A model generated the notes under the pieces. It did not search any database and had not been told where the DNA came from. It saw only the letters and a list, made by a program, of their open reading frames with translations. Below, piece by piece: positions 43,357 through 52,598 of a stretch of 63,320 nucleotides of DNA. Every line of letters starts with the position of its first letter. The stretch's first letter is position 1. The stretch is from a bacterium. GTDB lineage: Bacteria; Campylobacterota; Campylobacteria; Campylobacterales; Sulfurovaceae. Location of the stretch: positions 1 to 63,320 of the forward strand of contig JAHJJU010000024.1 in assembly GCA_018822805.1 (NCBI GenBank), read 5' to 3'. The translations under genes were made by a program, and so were the position numbers.

Positions 43357-44820
43357 CTATTGCGATGCACTGGCAGCTGTACCTAAAAGGTTCTTCAAGT
43401 CATTGTCAACAAAGCTTACACCCAAACCGGCTGACATGCTGTTTGCTCCACTGTTTAAGATGTTGTTTCCACTAATATACGCATTAATATGTTTAAAGAA
43501 TTGATACCGTACCGTTGTCGTTAAGTTCGCATTATCTCCACGGATATCATTAACAGCATTAAAATCATACAAATTTGCAGTGACTTTTAAAGTATCGTTC
43601 AATGCAAAATAATCTATACCAAAACCACCTTGACTCTCTATAAGACCCACACGAAACAGTAAATCATCATAACGTTTTCCATACTGTGCCGAAAGTAAGA
43701 AGTCACCACTCTCATGTTTTTGATTCCCTGCATATCCTTGAGCATAGGATTTGTCAGCCTTAAAACTAGGGCCTGAAGTTGCACCAATCATGTAGTAACG
43801 TGTTGGATCAGGTTTTAATGTTAAGTTTAAATGAGACTTCGAATAACCATCATCATCATACACTTCATCTGATCTCATCTCTACGTGTAACTCACTCTTT
43901 ATCATACTGTCCAAATATTTATCAACCTTTTGCATGGTCTCTTTTCCTTCAGAGAAAAAACCATCAACTGAAGTTAAGGCATTGGAGAGATTATTTTTAT
44001 TTCCATTGACAACAGAATTAAGATTGTCTTCTAATTTAACAAATTTCTCCATGGCTGTAGGCAACTCCGAATTGAGCATTGCACTTACGCTATCTAGATA
44101 TTTTGTAATGTTATCAAGTCGTGCCATGATGGTAGGAAGATCTTTGTTGATTCCCTGTCCCACTTTTTTAAACTCTTGTGATGTTGTTGAAATCTCATCA
44201 CTCATAGAAGCAAATTTATTAAGTGTGTTATTGGTATTGGTCAATATCTCATGAATGGTCTGATTATCTTCTTTAGAAATAGACGATAAGAGTTCAGAAA
44301 ACTCTCTTAAATTTGCCAAAGTAGATTGAATATCATCTTTACCACCCTCACTAAAGATATCTCTTAGATCTTTAACTAAAAAGGCTATTTCTTGAAAAGC
44401 TTCATCAGCTGCTGTTGAAGCATCTGCGATAGAAGAGATCTTCTCTTGTTTTGAAAGCAGTGCATTGGGTTGTAAATTTTCCGAAGAGAGACCTGGTCTG
44501 ATATCTAAAAATTTCCCTCCTAAAAGAGAGTCTTGGGAAATCATAATAATTGAATCACTCGGTATGTTTATCCCCTCATCAATCAAAAGATGGGTGATAA
44601 CATCATTATGATTTAAGGTTACTCGCTCAACATAACCAATATCAACCCCTTTGAATTTTACTTTTGCTTTATCTTTTAATCCTGATCCGTCATTAATATT
44701 TGCCATGATAGGATAACTCTTTTTAAAAAGATTGTCAAAACTACTCAATTGAGACAATAAACCAAAAAGAAAAAAGAGTGATAGTGTAATAAAAAGACCA
44801 ACTTTTGCTTCTGTTTTCAT
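43357..44820 (-). CDS. mlaD: MlaD-like MCE-domain protein
   Basis: The 487 residues begin with a membrane anchor (KVGLFITLSLFFLFGLLSQL), the MCE/MlaD domain (about 35-115, with VKFKGVDIGYVERV), then a long helical stalk (about 150-320) and a beta-rich C-terminal part (about 330-480) resembling an outer-membrane structure. MCE proteins move phospholipid across the periplasm. The extended tail suggests a bridge to the outer membrane. It follows lptD by 5 bases. Confidence 0.82.
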   Translation of the reverse strand: MKTEAKVGLFITLSLFFLFGLLSQLSSFDNLFKKSYPIMANINDGSGLKDKAKVKFKGVDIGYVERVTLNHNDVITHLLIDEGINIPSDSIIMISQDSLLGGKFLDIRPGLSSENLQPNALLSKQEKISSIADASTAADEAFQEIAFLVKDLRDIFSEGGKDDIQSTLANLREFSELLSSISKEDNQTIHEILTNTNNTLNKFASMSDEISTTSQEFKKVGQGINKDLPTIMARLDNITKYLDSVSAMLNSELPTAMEKFVKLEDNLNSVVNGNKNNLSNALTSVDGFFSEGKETMQKVDKYLDSMIKSELHVEMRSDEVYDDDGYSKSHLNLTLKPDPTRYYMIGATSGPSFKADKSYAQGYAGNQKHESGDFLLSAQYGKRYDDLLFRVGLIESQGGFGIDYFALNDTLKVTANLYDFNAVNDIRGDNANLTTTVRYQFFKHINAYISGNNILNSGANSMSAGLGVSFVDNDLKNLLGTAASASQ

Positions 44821-44825
44821 ATCTA

Positions 44826-46898
44826 TTAACTGCCTTGTGAAGAGAATTCTTGTTCAATATTTTGGGATATACCACCCAATGGATTTAAGTTCAGTTCAAA
44901 ATAGAGCATGGTATTCTTAAATGAATCATCTATATTTGGAATACGCTCTTGCCCTACACTTACTTTGGCACCCCAACATTTTTGTTTATGTGCCCAACCT
45001 ACATGCCATTGATGGTTGAATAATTTTTCTAAATCATAATCATAATTAAAAAACCACTGATTATGCTTATTGTAATTATGAATAAATGCCGTATTAACAA
45101 AACTTGTTTTCTCTTTATTAAGCATAAAATCATAATTATAAAAATGTGTCAGCATTATATCATAGTTGCTTTGATTATAAGATAGAGAGGTCGTAAGAGA
45201 GTGAATTTGATCTTCATCTAATGAGTAAAAAAGGTTACTGTACAAATTTAAATACTCTCCGTCATAGCCCATTTCATTATTAATATCACCTTGATTTACA
45301 CGTTCATTCGGAAATTGTATCCATGCCAAACGATGAAAGAGATTCATCTCTAACTCTTGATTATAATAATATTGACTCAATCCCAATGAAATTTTCTCTT
45401 TTTTTGTTTGTGTTACAAATAATTCTTGTTGATCTTCATTTAAATCAGCATACTCTAGTGGTTCTTCTGTCTCAAAACTCGGCTTTGTATAGACAATTGA
45501 AGGATGTAAAGTATGTACATTATTTCCATACTGTTTGGTTAAATCACTAGAAAGCTCCATTGTATGAAAATTACGATAATAACGATAATCATCACTCTTA
45601 TAATCAAGATTAGAAAAAGTCACTCGACTTAAATATAAATTTTCAGAAAGAGAAAAGTCAAGATAATCATTAAAAAATGAATCATAATACGTTATAGGAA
45701 GATCCAATTCTGCCTGATAGGCTCTACTACCACTCTGACGTGTATAATTATGCAGTCGGGCATCAAACGTATAAAAAAGTTTATCAGAGATGAGATAAGT
45801 CATGTAATTATGATAATGCAGGGTCGGTAACTCTTGCAGCGTATTGGTATTACTTTCTTTACTGGTATCAATGTAGTATTTTGAATAAAGACCCAAATGA
45901 TTTTTTTCATCATAAACAAAAGCATTCAAACGTGACTCAATTAAATTTGAACTCACCAATGACGCAGCTGTATCTTTTTGTAAATTCAAATACTCCAAAT
46001 CATTTAAATAGGTTGCATTGACATAAAGTCCACTATCAAAGTTATCAAAAAAAATAGATTGAGGTAAGAATCCTGTAGACTTATAGAGAAATTCAAAACC
46101 ATAATGTTCATTATGTAGATTATTTTCATTTGCATAAGAATCACTGTTTTTAAAGTAACCCGTTGTAAATGAACCTGAAGAGTGGTTGGAGTCTACAAAA
46201 CGTGTGCTGATGTGCCCTCCAACTCCTCTGTTGGTACGAAATTGTGGATTGAACTCTACATCAATATTGTCTTTAGGTACATAAAAATAGGGCTGTTCGT
46301 AGGAAAAACCTTCAATACTCGAAAATTTAAATTGAGGAAAAAGTAAACCACTCTTTCGCTTCTCTATCGTAGGAAATGCTATAAAAGGAAAATAGAAAAC
46401 TTTTTTATTGAAAAAAATCAGTTCAGCATCATCTAATGTAATAAAGTTTTTATCTTTATGATAATGTGCCTCAGTAAATTCAATCGTCCAATCGGGATCC
46501 ATCTGATTACAACTGGAGAGTCTACTGTTAAAAATTTGATAATCTTCTTTTATTTTTGTGGCTTTAGAAGCATCTATCCAAAGGTCATCTTGCGTTGTTA
46601 AAAATAACTTATTAAACTCAACAGATTTTTTAGATGTATCAATAAGCAGTTGATCAGAAGAAGCTGTGTTCTCCTCTCCTCCCAACATTTCAACATCACC
46701 TTCTAACTTTAATAAAGAGGTGTTTTTATCGTATGTTGCTTTTTTTGATTTAATCAATGCACCATCATAAAGAATAACCACATCACCGGTGGCATTAAAA
46801 TGATCAACTGTTGCTGTTACCTCTTTGGCAAAAACCTCAATGGTTTCGTTGGCAAAAATCAGCGTAGAAAAGCACGATAACAATAAAAAACTACGCAT
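44826..46898 (-). CDS. lptD: LptD, LPS assembly outer-membrane protein
   Basis: The 690 residues have a signal peptide, an N-terminal OstA/LptA-like domain (about 20-130, VFAKEVTATVDHFNATGDVVILYDG) and a large beta barrel (about 190-690). Few Cys remain (SCNQ and near the end), so the disulphide pattern of E. coli is reduced. It inserts LPS into the outer leaflet. It starts 25 bases after purD and leads the mlaD-pnp group. Confidence 0.88.
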   Translation of the reverse strand: MRSFLLLSCFSTLIFANETIEVFAKEVTATVDHFNATGDVVILYDGALIKSKKATYDKNTSLLKLEGDVEMLGGEENTASSDQLLIDTSKKSVEFNKLFLTTQDDLWIDASKATKIKEDYQIFNSRLSSCNQMDPDWTIEFTEAHYHKDKNFITLDDAELIFFNKKVFYFPFIAFPTIEKRKSGLLFPQFKFSSIEGFSYEQPYFYVPKDNIDVEFNPQFRTNRGVGGHISTRFVDSNHSSGSFTTGYFKNSDSYANENNLHNEHYGFEFLYKSTGFLPQSIFFDNFDSGLYVNATYLNDLEYLNLQKDTAASLVSSNLIESRLNAFVYDEKNHLGLYSKYYIDTSKESNTNTLQELPTLHYHNYMTYLISDKLFYTFDARLHNYTRQSGSRAYQAELDLPITYYDSFFNDYLDFSLSENLYLSRVTFSNLDYKSDDYRYYRNFHTMELSSDLTKQYGNNVHTLHPSIVYTKPSFETEEPLEYADLNEDQQELFVTQTKKEKISLGLSQYYYNQELEMNLFHRLAWIQFPNERVNQGDINNEMGYDGEYLNLYSNLFYSLDEDQIHSLTTSLSYNQSNYDIMLTHFYNYDFMLNKEKTSFVNTAFIHNYNKHNQWFFNYDYDLEKLFNHQWHVGWAHKQKCWGAKVSVGQERIPNIDDSFKNTMLYFELNLNPLGGISQNIEQEFSSQGS

Positions 46899-46923
46899 CT
46901 GTTCTCAACAATCTCTCTAAATC

Positions 46924-48201
46924 TTATTCATTAAGTGCTTGATAAGCAATATCGGTACGACACTGTTTACCGGCGTAATGTACTTGACCTACCAACATAT
47001 AAGCACGTTGCTGTGCCTCTGCAATGGTATCACCCAAACCAACACACACAAGTACTCGTCCACCTGTTGCATAAAGCTTTCCATCTTCTTCACGGCTGAC
47101 ACCTGCATACGAAATGTGTGCATGTTCTTTAAAAATCTCATCATGAACAATCTCATCAACAATGATCTCAGCCGGTGCTGAATTTTTATATGGATAATCT
47201 TTCGATGCCATTACCACACCTACGGCATATTTATCATGAAACTCTATTGTTGCATTTTTTAAATCACCTGTTGCTGCCTTATAGAAAAGTTCTGATGCCG
47301 GAGATTTAAGTAAAGGCATAAGCTCTTCACACTCAGGGTCACCAAAACGTACATTGTACTCTAAAATAATTGGCTCGCCATTAACAACCATAACACCGAT
47401 AAAAAGTACTCCTTTAAACGGCATACCTTCAGCTTTCATTCCCTCTAAAGTAGGAACAATAACACGCTCATCTAACTTTCTATAAATCTCATCATTAACC
47501 AAAGGTGTTGGAGCGTAAGCACCCATTCCACCGGTGTTTGGTCCTTGATCATTGTTTAATAATCTTTTGTGATCTTGTGCAGCCGGCAATACCACATAAT
47601 CTTCCCCATCACAAATGGCAAATACCGAAAGTTCGTAACCGTCTAAGAACTCTTCAACAACAATAGAAGTTCCTGCATCACCAAATGAGTTACCGGAAAG
47701 CATTTCACCTGCAGCTTTTTTCGCTTCATCGTGACTTTGGGCAATAATCACCCCTTTACCACCACAAAGACCGTCGGCTTTAACAACAATAGGTGCTTCT
47801 AAGGTCATAATAAATTTATAAGCATCTTCTAAAGAGTCTGTTTCGATGTACTTCGCTGTCGGAACGTTGTGACGTGCTAAAAAATTCTTCATAAAAATTT
47901 TTGAACCCTCTAACTGTGCAGCTTGTGCAGAAGGACCAAAGATGGTTAAACCTCTTTCCTCAAAAAGATCAACAATCCCATCAACCAATGGTGCTTCAGG
48001 TCCAACAATGGTTAAATCAACACTGTTTTCTTCACAAAAATCAGCCAATTCAGAGAAGTCACTTATACTTAAGTTTTCACCCAACTCATCGGTTGCACCA
48101 TTCCCCGGAGCAAAATATAATTTATCTACATTTTCATCTTTTTTAAGAGCCATTCCTATAGAATACTCACGCCCACCGGAACCAATTACTAATACATTCA
48201 C
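46924..48201 (-). CDS. purD: PurD, phosphoribosylamine-glycine ligase
   Basis: The 425-residue ATP-grasp enzyme starts VLVIGSGGREYSIG and shows ADGLCGGKGVIIA, QDHKRLLNNDQGPNTGGMGAY and FNVRFGDPE-type ligands (YNVRFGDPECE). It catalyses the second step of purine synthesis. The upstream gap is rich in structured elements, with a probable 6S RNA transcribed toward this gene. Confidence 0.95.
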   Translation of the reverse strand: MNVLVIGSGGREYSIGMALKKDENVDKLYFAPGNGATDELGENLSISDFSELADFCEENSVDLTIVGPEAPLVDGIVDLFEERGLTIFGPSAQAAQLEGSKIFMKNFLARHNVPTAKYIETDSLEDAYKFIMTLEAPIVVKADGLCGGKGVIIAQSHDEAKKAAGEMLSGNSFGDAGTSIVVEEFLDGYELSVFAICDGEDYVVLPAAQDHKRLLNNDQGPNTGGMGAYAPTPLVNDEIYRKLDERVIVPTLEGMKAEGMPFKGVLFIGVMVVNGEPIILEYNVRFGDPECEELMPLLKSPASELFYKAATGDLKNATIEFHDKYAVGVVMASKDYPYKNSAPAEIIVDEIVHDEIFKEHAHISYAGVSREEDGKLYATGGRVLVCVGLGDTIAEAQQRAYMLVGQVHYAGKQCRTDIAYQALNE

Positions 48202-48228
48202 TTATATATCTCCAAATCTAAGTTATAA

Positions 48229-48349
48229 AATAGACTTCTTGAAAAACTAGAAAACGATGGCTTTCACCCCAAGGGTATTTCCGATGGGTAGCCTCATCTT
48301 ATTCGGGACTAAAGTCTCTGATTCCAAAGAGTTTTGCAAGAAGTCTATT
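48229..48349. repeat. 121 bp MITE-like element with 20 bp inverted repeats
   Basis: The ends 48229-48248 and 48330-48349 are inverted copies with one mismatch in 20 (AATAGACTTCTTG...). No ORF lies inside. The word TAGACTTCTTGCAAAA resembles insertion-sequence ends, so it may be a deletion derivative mobilised in trans. No IS is present in the window. Confidence 0.6.
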
Positions 48350-48423
48350 AATGAACAGCATTATACACTATTGATTGTTTGAAAGAAATTCATTAAGAAA
48401 TGAAAGAGAATTAAAAAAAGAAG

Positions 48424-48491
48424 AAGTAATACATTTTGTATCAAAAAATGTAACCAAATTACATGAGCCGTCTGCTGAAGACAACATTAAA
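48424..48491 (-). ncRNA. Tandem small RNA-like repeat, copy B
   Basis: Same architecture as copy A (48505-48572), 81 bases away. On the minus strand it has GTCT-TCAGC-AGAC, then TGTAA-TTTGG-TTACA followed by T6. Compared with copy A the third pair has changed from C-G to T-A on both sides, so pairing is kept. Confidence 0.45.
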
Positions 48492-48504
48492 AATGAAAGC
48501 GAAA

Positions 48505-48572
48505 AAGTAATACATTTTATATCAAAAAATGCAAGCTAATTGCATGAGCCGTCTGCTGAAGACAACATCAAA
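48505..48572 (-). ncRNA. Tandem small RNA-like repeat, copy A
   Basis: On the minus strand this unit reads as a hairpin (GTCT-TCAGC-AGAC), a GGCTCA linker, then TGCAA-TTAGC-TTGCA followed by TTTTTT, which is a terminator shape. It follows the 6S-like RNA and could be two tandem small RNAs or processed tails. Confidence 0.45.
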
Positions 48573-48581
48573 TAAAAAACT

Positions 48582-48770
48582 CCCCCAAATGGCCGTTCTG
48601 CATAAAAGCCGGCCCTAAAAAGCCAACGATGTAGGAGAGAGTAATCTTTAGGGGATAAATTCTCGCCAGCAAAGCTCAGCTCAGACGAAGATACCCACAC
48701 ACCGATTAACTACGTGTCCCACAATAGATAATGTTGGACCACATATAACAGTAGTCGAACCATCCAGGTT
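48582..48770 (-). ncRNA. ssrS: 6S-like structured RNA upstream of purD
   Basis: About 189 bases on the minus strand lie after a TATAAT (48782-48777). The ends pair over 11 continuous positions with several G-U pairs: CCUGGAUGGUU at the 5' end with GGCCAUUUGGG at the 3' end. An internal stem ACTAC...GTAGT is also present, and T6 follows the 3' end. Length, rod-like end pairing and freestanding promoter fit 6S RNA, which sequesters sigma-70 RNA polymerase. I could not match it to tmRNA, RNase P or SRP RNA. The identity is a structural inference. Confidence 0.45.
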
Positions 48771-48804
48771 AATCAAATTATACCAAATTTCATACTAAAA
48801 GTCA

Positions 48805-49449
48805 CTAAATAACACCATTTTTCTCTATCTCTATTGCTTTTTTAATACAAGAATTAATTAATGGCTCCTCTGCAACGGCATAGTTACAGAAATTTGGTAA
48901 ATGTTCTTTCGTCGCATTACCTATTAAAATAGCAATGTAACTTTTATCCCAAAGAAAATTTTTAAAAAAACATCGAATCGTTGAAGGTGATGTAAAAATA
49001 ATAATGGCATTTTTTTCGGGTTGTTGTGCTTTAGAATATTTTACACAAGAAGTTTCATAAATTATCTGCTCTTCTAATGTAATGTTATGCTTTTCCAAAT
49101 ACCCTTTACTGTCAAAGGAGATCTCTTTTGGACGAAGATAGAGTAATTTTTTATCTGAAAAGTATTTGACTATATCTTGAGCCAAAGTTTTTCCATAAAA
49201 ATTTTTAGTTTGATAAATAACCTCTCCACCTAACTCTTCTATTTTATCTTTAGTTGCACCACCAATAGCAATGCAAGGATAATTTTTCCATGTCATATCA
49301 ATTTCATTAGCAGAGACTACAGCTTGTTTAGAAGTAAAGATCAAGGTATCACAATAAGAAAAATCTATATGATCAGTAATCAAAGAAAATGAAATCATCG
49401 GCAGCAATACCGTTCCCTCCCTTTCTACAACAGAAAGTAGGTAAATCAC
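48805..49449 (-). CDS. hemD: HemD, uroporphyrinogen-III synthase
   Basis: The 214 residues follow the two-lobe HemD layout: ITDHIDFSYCDTLIFTSKQAVVSA, IAIGGATKDKIEELGG, LYLRPKEIS and NAIIIFTSPSTIRCFF. It closes hydroxymethylbilane to uroporphyrinogen III for haem and cobamide synthesis. It overlaps the cation efflux gene by 4 bases and is last before the structured RNA region. Confidence 0.82.
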   Translation of the reverse strand: MIYLLSVVEREGTVLLPMISFSLITDHIDFSYCDTLIFTSKQAVVSANEIDMTWKNYPCIAIGGATKDKIEELGGEVIYQTKNFYGKTLAQDIVKYFSDKKLLYLRPKEISFDSKGYLEKHNITLEEQIIYETSCVKYSKAQQPEKNAIIIFTSPSTIRCFFKNFLWDKSYIAILIGNATKEHLPNFCNYAVAEEPLINSCIKKAIEIEKNGVI

Positions 49450-50363
49450 TTTTGCTTACCTAAAATTTTGCCCTCTGCAATGCTCTCATTGATATCTTCA
49501 TCATCATAAGGATCATAATGAGGCGTAATTAGCCAACGCTTTTTATCATCTAAAAGTACAATTTGACTTTCTATTTGATCGGAGATTCGATGTGCCTCTA
49601 TCAGAAACATGTTGGGTCTTAATACCAAATGGAACTCTATAAAATTGGTGCTTCCATCTGTTCTTGTCTTTAACCAATGATAACCATTCACTTCAGGATG
49701 TGCTTCTATAATACTCTCGATTTTATCAACCACATCACGGTCTAAAGAGTGATCAAGTAAAATATACACCCCCTCCTCTATGATCTCATAGGCTGAATAG
49801 ATAATATAAATACCAATACCAAAACCAAAAATGGCATCAACAATATCCAAACCTGTAAAATAAACCACCATCAATGCCAATAAAATAATCCCGTTAGACC
49901 AGAGATCTGTTTGATAATGTAAGGCATCAGACTTGATAACAATGTTATCGGTCTCTTTGGCTACTTTTAATAAATACTTCACCAATGCAAAAGTAACCAC
50001 TATCGAAATAATCATCACCATAATTGCCGGTGTCAAAAGCGTTGTTGTCGTGCCATGAATGGCTTTTTGAATTGCTTCATAAATAATATAAAGCCCGGAA
50101 ATAGTAATCACCGTCCCCTCAATCACGGCAGCAATGGCTTGAACTTTGCCCTTTCCGTACTGGAACTTATCGTTTGCCTTCTCTTCAGACTTTTTTATGG
50201 CAAAAAAGTTAAAAATTGAGATTAATGTGTCCAATAAAGAATCAATAGCTGAAGCCAAAACAGCTACCGATCCCGAAGCCACACCTATAGTAAATTTTAC
50301 AATGGTTAAAATGGTTGCTACTATACTGGCTATAACCGTAGCTCTTTTTTGGGGGGACATCAT
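49446..50363 (-). CDS. Cation diffusion facilitator (FieF/CzcD-type)
   Basis: The 305 residues have six membrane helices (about 10-200) with the metal site Asp in AIDSLLD (41, 45) and HxxxD in HYQTDLWSN, then a cytoplasmic C-terminal domain (about 205-285, with HPEVNGYHWLKTR). It exports a divalent metal such as zinc or iron in exchange for protons. It follows the MidA-like gene and overlaps hemD. Confidence 0.85.
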   Translation of the reverse strand: MMSPQKRATVIASIVATILTIVKFTIGVASGSVAVLASAIDSLLDTLISIFNFFAIKKSEEKANDKFQYGKGKVQAIAAVIEGTVITISGLYIIYEAIQKAIHGTTTTLLTPAIMVMIISIVVTFALVKYLLKVAKETDNIVIKSDALHYQTDLWSNGIILLALMVVYFTGLDIVDAIFGFGIGIYIIYSAYEIIEEGVYILLDHSLDRDVVDKIESIIEAHPEVNGYHWLKTRTDGSTNFIEFHLVLRPNMFLIEAHRISDQIESQIVLLDDKKRWLITPHYDPYDDEDINESIAEGKILGKQK

Positions 50364-50396
50364 TTCTCCTTTTTTATTCTTTTTACTTTTTACTTT

Positions 50397-51383
50397 TTAC
50401 TTTTTAAAATGTACCATCTTAAACTTATCACCCATAATTGTAGGGGCTATAAGTGTTTTAATTTTATCGGCTTGGCGTAGATAATTTGCTTGCGTGGTCT
50501 GATTAGCAAACTGCTCTAAAATATCAATCAAACCAAACCGTATTAATGCCCTAGCTTGAGTTTCATACCCTTCTGTAGTAAATCCAGCTGCTTCAAATGC
50601 CTCAATTACATGACCAAAGTTAACATCATAGGTAATATCAGCCTTTTGAAACACATTTGCCAAAACCAACTCTTCATCAAACAATGGAAAAGTTTTATGG
50701 CGCTCATACACCCGAATAGAGAAATCATTTCGTACCAACTTCTCACCGTAATCAAAAGAGACAAAGTCACAGTTTTTAATTCCTTTTGCCATGTTTTGAG
50801 CAAAATTCTCATATCCTACAGCCACTTCACCTTTAACCTGACGATGGGTTGATGCAAACTCTAGCAGTGCTTTATCTGCTTCTTTCCACTCCACAACATT
50901 ACCCTGTACAAAAGCTTGTTCACCATTTTTAATTAACTCACAAGGAAAGGCATCAAAAATCTCATTGGCAACCACGAAAGCGTAATCTACTTCAACTTCA
51001 TCTATATCATTAAAATGGCTAATCTGTACATCTGAACCAAATCGCTCTTCGATATACTTTAGTTGAGCCTTCTGCACCTCAGACTGTCGCTCAACTATTC
51101 CAAATTTTAATGTCTGAACCAATGTAGGATCAAGCGTATAAAGCCACTGAATCATGTCACAAAGCAGATACCCTTGATGAGCCCCCACTTCAATAAGCCA
51201 ACCATGACGTTTAAAATCATCCTCTCGAATCAATGTATAAAAATGGTTTGCAATACTTGCTCCAAAAAAAGAACTGGTACTCACAGCCGTATAAAAATCC
51301 CCTGCTTTACCAATGGCTTTAAAAGTTTTATAGTAACCCTTATCTCCATAGAGCCATTCATTCATGTAGTTGCTAAAGTTCAT
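50397..51383 (-). CDS. MidA-like (DUF185) SAM-dependent methyltransferase
   Basis: The 328 residues match the NDUFAF7/MidA family: GDFYTAVSTSSFFGASIANHF, IEVGAHQGYLLCDM (SAM-binding GxGxG variant GAHQG), VVANEIFDAFPCEL and FVSFDYGEK. The eukaryotic homologue methylates an arginine of complex I subunit NDUFS2. The bacterial target is unknown. It lies 15 bases after the TolC-like gene. Confidence 0.8.
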   Translation of the reverse strand: MNFSNYMNEWLYGDKGYYKTFKAIGKAGDFYTAVSTSSFFGASIANHFYTLIREDDFKRHGWLIEVGAHQGYLLCDMIQWLYTLDPTLVQTLKFGIVERQSEVQKAQLKYIEERFGSDVQISHFNDIDEVEVDYAFVVANEIFDAFPCELIKNGEQAFVQGNVVEWKEADKALLEFASTHRQVKGEVAVGYENFAQNMAKGIKNCDFVSFDYGEKLVRNDFSIRVYERHKTFPLFDEELVLANVFQKADITYDVNFGHVIEAFEAAGFTTEGYETQARALIRFGLIDILEQFANQTTQANYLRQADKIKTLIAPTIMGDKFKMVHFKK

Positions 51384-51398
51384 CTATTTCCTTGTATC

Positions 51399-52598
51399 TC
51401 AAATCGCATCAGCCACATGCACATAAAGTCCTAAAAGCTCTAGCTGTGCATCTATCTTATAAATCTCTTGATCAATTTCGCGTACTTTCAAAGTGTTGGA
51501 AACAATCTCTGTATCTAAGTTGGTTCTATCACCCACACTTTCTAAATCTGTGGCTGTTACCAACATACTTGCGTAGTGTTGTGCATCTTCTTTAGAGAGT
51601 GCTATCTTTTGGTCGATAATTTCTAAACGTTTTTGCGTTAACTTATAAGTATTAGCAATGTTTTTTTTCTTCTCATCAAGTGTAATCTTTGCATTTAAAT
51701 AATCTATTTTTGCACTTTGGACATCGTGAAAACTGTTGACACTTAACGGTAGAGTTACTTTAAAACCATAGTTGTAATACTCGCGTTTCAGACTGCTTCC
51801 GGATTGTGCAAAGAGTGGATTTAAATCTTCATTGATATAGCGTCCTGTCAGAGAGAGTTCAGGCATATATTTGGTTAAAATCATATATTTATTATGTTTT
51901 TTCTCTTCCACTCTTAAGCCATCTCGTTTTACCTCTAACTGTTCTTGTAGGTAACGCTCTTTATCCATCATGCCAAAGTTTGGTAACGTTATACTCTGGG
52001 GTGAGCTGTCACTTAAAAGAGAAAAATCATTCTCTAGTTTGATGATGCTAAGTTCCAATTCCAGCTTAGAAGTATTGTCTTGGTTACGTTTGAGCAGGGC
52101 TTGGTCATAAAGTGTTCGGTTACTTAAACCCTCTTCATAGCTCTCTTTTTGTATCTGAATATCTAAATTGTCGTTGTTAATCATTAACTCCAATTTTTTT
52201 AGCTGATATTTTGATTTTTTGAGTGTATAAAGCGTGGTCAATGCCTGAGAGATTAACTGACGTTTTTGCAGTTCAATCTCTAGCTCATTTGCTTTTCCCA
52301 ATGCTTTTGCATATTGAATTGCTGACCAAATACCACCCATTTTAAAAATGGGCTGGTCTACAGAGACTACAAATTGTTTGGTATCAATAGCATCACCAAA
52401 CTGGGTGGTATAATTTTTTGAATACTGTAAAATAACGGGATTAATCCAAGAGTTCTCCAATTGTGTTGACTGAACAGCACTTTGCTCTTGTTGTTGCTCT
52501 AAAAGTTGGTTTTTATCATTCGATAATAGGTTACTCAGTTCACTCTCTGCACCCAAGACAGAGAGTAATAAACTAGATAGAATTAAGTGCTTTTTCAA
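51399..52598 (-). CDS. TolC-family outer-membrane protein
   Basis: About 400 residues from the probable TTG start 52598 (LKKHLILSSLLLSVLGAES signal peptide), with AAGGG 9 bases upstream. The frame from ATG 52616 lengthens the signal by six unlikely residues. It has two OEP repeats with long helices. It overlaps argD by 26 bases. No pump gene is next to it, so it may serve distant transporters. It is similar in plan to the protein at 4729-5928. Confidence 0.8.
   Translation of the reverse strand: MKKHLILSSLLLSVLGAESELSNLLSNDKNQLLEQQQEQSAVQSTQLENSWINPVILQYSKNYTTQFGDAIDTKQFVVSVDQPIFKMGGIWSAIQYAKALGKANELEIELQKRQLISQALTTLYTLKKSKYQLKKLELMINNDNLDIQIQKESYEEGLSNRTLYDQALLKRNQDNTSKLELELSIIKLENDFSLLSDSSPQSITLPNFGMMDKERYLQEQLEVKRDGLRVEEKKHNKYMILTKYMPELSLTGRYINEDLNPLFAQSGSSLKREYYNYGFKVTLPLSVNSFHDVQSAKIDYLNAKITLDEKKKNIANTYKLTQKRLEIIDQKIALSKEDAQHYASMLVTATDLESVGDRTNLDTEIVSNTLKVREIDQEIYKIDAQLELLGLYVHVADAI

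Larger units (their letters stand above)
48202..48804. other. 603 bp gap with a MITE-like element, tandem repeats and a structured RNA
   Basis: No protein-coding gene is supported. From left to right it holds a 121 bp inverted-repeat element (48229-48349), two 81-base-period direct repeats (48424-48572) and a 6S-like RNA on the minus strand (about 48582-48770) with a TATAAT promoter at 48777-48782. Confidence 0.75.

Noticed and set aside
48582-48770. tmRNA, RNase P RNA or SRP RNA
   Set aside because: No tag reading frame or tRNA-like end, no GAGGAAAGTCC core and no GGAAGGAAGCAGC loop was found on either strand.
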